A DNA stretch of 10,058 nt from Planctomycetaceae bacterium (GTDB lineage: Bacteria; Planctomycetota; Planctomycetia; Planctomycetales; Planctomycetaceae), in NCBI GenBank assembly GCA_023258825.1, contig JALQWE010000096.1:1-10058 (forward strand), in the 5' to 3' direction. Position 1 is the stretch's first letter. Each line of letters opens with the position of its first letter. Shown here piece after piece: positions 6,266-10,058 of this stretch. Position numbers and translations under genes: made by a program. The notes under the pieces are model-generated. The model made no database searches. It was given only the letters and a program-made list of their open reading frames with translations, and was not told where the DNA came from.

Positions 6266-8167
6266 TCATGATCTGCCCTTTTCTGCCCGAATAACGGCAC
6301 AGTTTGAAAGTTCGTGACCTGTTCTCGAATTGCGACCAAGCCAAAGGATTTCCGGGTTTGTCAGGCCGTTGGCTACCAGACGTTGCAGGAAGTCTCCTTC
6401 CACGAGCGCCCCGCCGATACATCTGAACCAGTCTTTGATTTCACTGCGTACTTCGTTCGGCAATTCACTCTTCAGCACAATTTCCGCGAAGATCGTACGA
6501 CCACCGGGTTTCAGAACGCGTGCAACTTCTCGCATGACCGCATCCTTGTCCGGCGACAGATTGTAGATTCCATTGGCGGTCACCAGATCGACCGAACTGT
6601 CTGGAAATGGAATCCGGTCCGCCGGAGCATTGAGCCACTCGACGTTTGCAACGCCCATTTCAAGGAGATTACGCCGAGCTTTGCTCAGCATGTCCGCCGA
6701 AAGATCGAGCCCATAAAGCTTTCCCGTCTGGCCAACCTTTTGAGAATACAGATACAGGTCCAGTCCTGCTCCGCATCCAAGATCCAGCACCGTTTCTCCC
6801 GGCCTCGCATCGACGAACGCCTGCGGATTACCGGCACCTGTGAATGATTCCCACATTCCCCGCGGCAAGCTGTCCAGTACCGCTGCCACGTACCCGACGC
6901 TTTCGGCGAACTTTCGCCCGACCGGAAAATTAAACTTCTCATCAGGACTGGTAGCTACGGAGCTGTATCGTTCTGCAACTGCAGTTTTGATCTCGTCCGG
7001 TGTGTATTGTGATAGTGGCTTCATGTTTCGTTTTCCATCTGTTCTTTGAATGCCTGCCAGAAGGTCTATCGCCGCATTGATGTCATCACCTGTCGTCATT
7101 CGTCCAAAGCTGAATCTCACAGCGCCCCGACCGACCTCGAATGACGCTCCCATCGCGGCGAGCACAGGACTCATCGTTGCCGCTCCAGCATGACACGCCG
7201 ATCCTGTTGATGCAGCAATGCTCGGAAGCTGAGCAAGAACATCATACCCGGCGTGATCCAGAAAGCTGACATTTAGTGTATTAGGGAGCCGATCGACAGG
7301 ATGACCATTGAGAACGATGCGGTCACCAAACTCATCCCGAAGCCTCTCCCAGAACTCGTCCCGCAATTGTCGCACCATACCACGGTCAACACATTCGTCT
7401 GCCACTTCGCAGGCTGCGCCCAGACCGACGATCTCAAGGATGTTTTCCGTGCCAGCTCGCCGACCGGATTCGTGCCCGGCTCCATGCAGCAACGGCTCCA
7501 GCGGAACTCCTTCACGAACAAACAGGACACCGACTCCCTTTGGCCCATAGAGCTTATGCCCAGCGATCGAAAGCAGATCAACAGACAATAACTCAACGTC
7601 GACGGAGACCTTACCAGCCGATTGAGCGGCATCCGTGTGCAACGGGATTCCATGGTCTCGGGCTATCGCAGCGATCGACCCGATGGGTTGAATGGTGCCG
7701 ACTTCGTTGTTGGCATGCATGATGGTAATCAGCCGAGTGTGTGGACGAATTGCACGTCGCACATCGTCAGGATCGACGACACCAAAACGATCAACCCGCA
7801 GAAGAGTAATCTCGGCGCCTAGTGCCTGCAGAAATCGACAAGGCTCCAGCACAGCCGGATGTTCGATACAACTGGTTATGATGTGAAATGGAGCCCCTCG
7901 ATCCTTCGCCGAGAAGAACGCCCCTTTGATCGCGTAATTGTTCGCTTCTGTTCCTCCGGAAGTGAAGATGACTTCGGTTGCGTCGCAACAGAGCAGGGCC
8001 GCGACTTGAGAGCGGGCTTTCTCAACAGCATCGCGAGCAGGACTTCCCGCCCAGTGCAGACTGGAGGGATTTCCGTAGGCCACGCTTAAAAAAGGCCGCA
8101 TAGCCTCGGCCACTTCCGGAGCGAGCGGTGTGCTGGCGTTGTAATCCAGATAGATCTGCCTGTTCAT
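6266..8167 (-). CDS. Cysteine desulfurase joined to ArsM-like SAM methyltransferase (probable frameshift fusion)
   Basis: One 633-residue frame. Residues 1-371 are a NifS/IscS-type, PLP-dependent cysteine desulfurase that moves sulfur from cysteine to an enzyme persulfide: LDYNASTP, GTEANN, IEHPAV (His103), HTDAAQS (Asp179), GHKLYGPKG (PLP Lys205), RAGTEN and STGSACHAG (catalytic Cys325). Residues 382-633 are a complete class I methyltransferase starting at its own ATG (7024): ETVLDLGCGAG and YGLDLS bind SAM, and YNLSPDK, RVLKPGG and RCIGGA match arsenite methyltransferases. Of the three arsenic-binding cysteines of ArsM only that in RCIGGA (MTase residue 202) remains; the other two positions read GAGNP and NGIYN. 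The linker GIQRTDGKRN looks unnatural, and dropping one base near 7053 gives a plausible desulfurase end (AAFKEQMENET) whose TGA overlaps the methyltransferase ATG. The frame overlaps arsR by 4 bases, so this is one operon. Likely job: metalloid, sulfide or selenide modification; substrate unproven. Confidence 0.88.
   Translation of the reverse strand: MNRQIYLDYNASTPLAPEVAEAMRPFLSVAYGNPSSLHWAGSPARDAVEKARSQVAALLCCDATEVIFTSGGTEANNYAIKGAFFSAKDRGAPFHIITSCIEHPAVLEPCRFLQALGAEITLLRVDRFGVVDPDDVRRAIRPHTRLITIMHANNEVGTIQPIGSIAAIARDHGIPLHTDAAQSAGKVSVDVELLSVDLLSIAGHKLYGPKGVGVLFVREGVPLEPLLHGAGHESGRRAGTENILEIVGLGAACEVADECVDRGMVRQLRDEFWERLRDEFGDRIVLNGHPVDRLPNTLNVSFLDHAGYDVLAQLPSIAASTGSACHAGAATMSPVLAAMGASFEVGRGAVRFSFGRMTTGDDINAAIDLLAGIQRTDGKRNMKPLSQYTPDEIKTAVAERYSSVATSPDEKFNFPVGRKFAESVGYVAAVLDSLPRGMWESFTGAGNPQAFVDARPGETVLDLGCGAGLDLYLYSQKVGQTGKLYGLDLSADMLSKARRNLLEMGVANVEWLNAPADRIPFPDSSVDLVTANGIYNLSPDKDAVMREVARVLKPGGRTIFAEIVLKSELPNEVRSEIKDWFRCIGGALVEGDFLQRLVANGLTNPEILWLGRNSRTGHELSNCAVIRAEKGRS
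7021..7060 (-). other. Desulfurase/methyltransferase junction with hidden ATGA overlap
   Basis: On the - strand ATGA spans 7024-7021: ATG begins the methyltransferase (MKPLSQYTPDEIKTAVAERY) and TGA would end the desulfurase in the neighbouring frame. Removing one of the two Gs at 7053-7054 turns LLAGIQRTDGKRN into LLAAFKEQMENET then stop. The same ATGA overlap joins arsR to the desulfurase at 8164-8167, which supports two originally coupled genes. Confidence 0.65.
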
Positions 8168-8577
8168 CTGGCTCGCGACTTCCGCTTGACGCCGCTGCTC
8201 GCTACGGCCGGCGCGCCAACTGACCGGGATGATTCACTGATTTCTGCCATTCGTTTCTTATCGGCTTTAATCTCTGCGGCCGTACGAGTCACCATGGGTT
8301 CATCACGCCCAACCAGCGTGAGAAGTTCCTTCACCAACCTCGGGCGACAGAGGTAGTAGCATTTCAGAACTCCATCCTGAGCATAGTCCACAAGCCTGGC
8401 ATTCCGCAGCACAGCAAGATGCTGCGAGATATTGGCTTGTCTTGCCGGAAGGATTTCTTCCATGTCAGTCACGCAGCGTGGACCAGCCAGCAACTCCTGC
8501 AGAATGGACAGCCGGGTCGGATGAGAAAACGCCTTCAGCAGCTCTGCTGTGGCCTTTTGTTGTCGAGAATCTGCCAT
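8164..8577 (-). CDS. ArsR/SmtB-family metalloregulator-type repressor
   Basis: A 137-residue winged-helix repressor that would bind operator DNA until an effector releases it. KAFSHPTRLSILQELL (15-30) is the typical opening, the recognition helix is around 46-60 (RQANISQHLAVLRNA), and the wing is LVDYAQDGVLKCYYL (62-76). The family's normal size is about 100-120; here a basic, Ser/Ala-rich tail (about 105-137) is added. The classic ELCVCDL arsenic site is not present: only Cys35 (PRCVTDM) remains in that helix, but Cys73 and Cys77 (KCYYLCRP) could make another thiol site. Its last 4 bases overlap the desulfurase start, so it heads that operon, and an inverted repeat over its own promoter suggests autorepression. 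Arsenite, another soft metal, or a persulfide could be the signal; this is inference. Confidence 0.92.
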   Translation of the reverse strand: MADSRQQKATAELLKAFSHPTRLSILQELLAGPRCVTDMEEILPARQANISQHLAVLRNARLVDYAQDGVLKCYYLCRPRLVKELLTLVGRDEPMVTRTAAEIKADKKRMAEISESSRSVGAPAVASSGVKRKSRAR

Positions 8578-8611
8578 TCTCTTAGATCCATATTGAGACC
8601 AGTCGATTCAC

Positions 8612-8631
8612 ATATTCGATTTTTTGAATAT
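8612..8631. promoter_or_regulatory. Probable ArsR operator (ATATTC-N8-GAATAT)
   Basis: ATATTC (8612-8617) and GAATAT (8626-8631) form a perfect 6-base inverted repeat with an 8-base AT-rich spacer. It overlaps the -10 region of the arsR promoter and the likely transcription start, where a repressor would block polymerase. It also lies in the divergent spacer before the LRR gene and might affect it. Confidence 0.5.
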
Positions 8632-8657
8632 TATGATGATGCTGAGGCATCAGTCAA
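8628..8657 (-). promoter_or_regulatory. Sigma-70-like promoter of the arsR operon
   Basis: On the - strand TTGACT (8657-8652) is followed after 16 to 18 bases by an AT-rich -10 that can be read CATAAT (8635-8630, spacer 16), ATAATA (8634-8629, spacer 17) or TAATAT (8633-8628, spacer 18). The -35 box differs from consensus at one base. It sits about 50-80 bases before the arsR start codon. Confidence 0.55.
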
Positions 8658-8678
8658 TGGATCGAGGGGGAGAGTATC

Positions 8679-9317
8679 ATGCATGACAGTTCATCTCGCT
8701 GGCTGTGGCTTCAGAGTGGAATTCTTGTTGTTTGCATGGCACAAATCTTGGTGTCTGCTGACGGAAATGTGTCAATCGACAGCAAGAATGGCATATTGCC
8801 CGAAGGCACTGTTCGCAACCAAGTCGGCGATGCGGAGCTGGAAGTGCTTTGCCGCACCACAGAAAAGCGGCGACTCGATCTCAGTCAAAGTAAAGTGACT
8901 GACATAGGTGTGACTCAGCTTTCCGTGATGAAGCACTTGCTGTTTCTGGACGTTAGCCAAACGCAGATCACGAATACGTCCCTGGTTTCAATTAAGGACC
9001 TGCCCGAACTTCGATCACTCATGCTTAATGAGACCAAGGTCAGCAACGTCGGGCTTGCCAGTCTTTCGCAGATGAAATCACTTCGTGTGCTGGGACTTGA
9101 CCATTGCCGGATCTCCGATTGTGGTTTGAAGCACATAAGGAACATGGAGTTACTGGAATGGCTTTACCTGAATGACACCAACATCTCGGACGCCGGGATT
9201 GATCATTTGACTGCCCTTCGGAGGCTAAAGTTTCTCTCTGTGGTCAATACTCGTGTGACACAGGAAGGCATTGACCGATTGCACCTGGCAATTCCCGCTG
9301 TGAGAATTCGCTACTGA
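8679..9317 (+). CDS. Small secreted leucine-rich-repeat protein
   Basis: A 212-residue protein with no recognised enzyme domain. The ATG follows a strong ribosome site (AGGGGGAGAG just upstream). Residues 8-27 (WLWLQSGILVVCMAQILVSA) look like a signal peptide cleaved near Ala27, so it should act outside the cytoplasm or in the planctomycete periplasm. From residue 66 there are six leucine-rich repeats spaced exactly 24 residues apart (repeat starts at 66, 90, 114, 138, 162, 186), of the form LxLxxTxIsdxGLxxLxxLxxLxx, close to the cysteine-containing or RI-like class common in planctomycetes; the last, ending IPAVRIRY, serves as a cap. LRR arrays are protein-binding surfaces. The partner is unknown. 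It precedes the membrane fusion protein gene by 36 bases and is probably co-transcribed with it, so a role linked to the envelope transporter is possible. Confidence 0.88.
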   Translation: MHDSSSRWLWLQSGILVVCMAQILVSADGNVSIDSKNGILPEGTVRNQVGDAELEVLCRTTEKRRLDLSQSKVTDIGVTQLSVMKHLLFLDVSQTQITNTSLVSIKDLPELRSLMLNETKVSNVGLASLSQMKSLRVLGLDHCRISDCGLKHIRNMELLEWLYLNDTNISDAGIDHLTALRRLKFLSVVNTRVTQEGIDRLHLAIPAVRIRY

Positions 9318-9353
9318 CGAGAGATCCTCACCAATCTTCGAAAGAGTCCAACA

Positions 9354-10058
9354 ATGTCAACTCAGCAAACCAAGCGGTCAATCGTGGCCTCGAACTGGCT
9401 GCCCAGACTGCTAAAACTGGTGGTGTTCAGCGTCGTTGCTGGAACAGCCATTTACTGGCTTCGCTTTTCCCCGGTTATCGTGGCAGTGGTTGAGGTGACC
9501 GAAGGTGCTATCGTAGCCGAAGTCATGGGAACCGGGACTTTGGAAGCGAAGCAGAAGGCGATCATCAGTCCCAAGATATCAGGTCGGCTTCAGGATGTTC
9601 GCGTCGACCAGGGCGATACCATTCAAGCTGGTGACGTGCTGTTTCAACTGGATGATACGGAACTCAAGCAACAGGCTGAAATGGCGAAAGTTGGAGTCGC
9701 TGCAGCGAAGGCGGGATTGAATCGCTTCGAAGCCGATCAGAACCAGACTCAGGCTGTGTTCAAACAGGCCGAACAGAATCACGAGCGAGTGGCCATGCTG
9801 ATCAAATCCAACGCGGCCAGCCCCACAGACATGGACAAAGCACGCGAGCAAATGGATGTGGCTCTTGCCGGAGTCGCCCGTGCGGATGCCGCGTTGCTCG
9901 AAGCCAAACAGCAGGAGCTTGTCGCCGAAAGCACACTGGCGTTTCATCAGGCCAGACTGGCTGACACAGTCGTCGCGGCACCGTTTGCCGGGCTGATTGT
10001 GCAGCGATATCGCGATCCCGGGGCCGTTGCCGTTCCCGGCAGTCCGGTGCTGAGTTTG
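9354..10058 (+). CDS. HlyD/MacA-type membrane fusion protein (5' part)
   Basis: The frame stays open from ATG 9354 to the window end (235 codons), so the C-terminal part is missing. It is the periplasmic adaptor of a tripartite or ABC efflux/export system. A short cytoplasmic N-terminus is followed by one membrane segment at about 17-37 (PRLLKLVVFSVVAGTAIYWL). A first half of a biotinyl/lipoyl domain is at 68-101 (KAIISPKISGRLQDVRVDQG, then DTIQAGDVLFQLDD), a long alpha-helical coiled-coil hairpin at about 102-203 is rich in Ala, Gln and Glu, and the second lipoyl half starts at 204 (DTVVAAPFAGLIVQRYRDPG). This order is that of MacA/HlyD family adaptors. GAAAGAG about 7 bases before the ATG is a fair ribosome site. 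A permease or ATPase gene is expected beyond the window. Cargo cannot be inferred. Confidence 0.93.
   Translation, partial: MSTQQTKRSIVASNWLPRLLKLVVFSVVAGTAIYWLRFSPVIVAVVEVTEGAIVAEVMGTGTLEAKQKAIISPKISGRLQDVRVDQGDTIQAGDVLFQLDDTELKQQAEMAKVGVAAAKAGLNRFEADQNQTQAVFKQAEQNHERVAMLIKSNAASPTDMDKAREQMDVALAGVARADAALLEAKQQELVAESTLAFHQARLADTVVAAPFAGLIVQRYRDPGAVAVPGSPVLSL

Overview
The window looks like planctomycete chromosome. Three things point there: a secreted protein that opens with the LEPR-XLL-type export motif (LESLETRQLLAA) followed by RTX-like repeats, a small secreted 24-residue leucine-rich-repeat protein, and loosely packed genes with long spacers that carry short palindromic repeats. Genus cannot be fixed from sequence alone.

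Left part (1-2016, + strand): the 3' end of an aliphatic nitrilase; directly at its stop codon, a fragment of an IS1-like transposase; about 500 bases with no recognisable gene; then an AraC-family regulator with a GyrI-like effector domain. Middle (2246-5493, + strand): two neighbouring proteins of the agmatine deiminase / bacterial peptidylarginine deiminase family. The first is a large secreted form with RTX-like repeats in front and a C-terminal extension behind; the second is compact with a twin-arginine signal. Both keep the catalytic Asp, His and Cys, so guanidine-deiminating activity outside the cytoplasm is the likely shared theme. The spacers around them hold related palindromic repeats in opposite orientations.

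Right part, - strand (8577 down to 5732): an ArsR-type repressor overlaps by ATGA an open frame that joins a cysteine desulfurase to an ArsM-like SAM methyltransferase. A one-base shift at the junction would restore two separate genes with a second ATGA overlap, so the 'fusion' is probably a recent frameshift or a sequence error. A good promoter and an inverted repeat lie just upstream of arsR, which fits autoregulation. Regulation of sulfur release plus methylation suggests metalloid or chalcogen handling, but the substrate is unknown. Behind it lies a decayed acetolactate-decarboxylase-like gene with an early amber codon and two frameshifts.

Right part, + strand (8679-10058): a secreted LRR protein followed after 36 bases by the N-terminal part of a HlyD/MacA-type membrane fusion protein that runs off the window, probably the start of an efflux or export operon divergent from the arsR operon.
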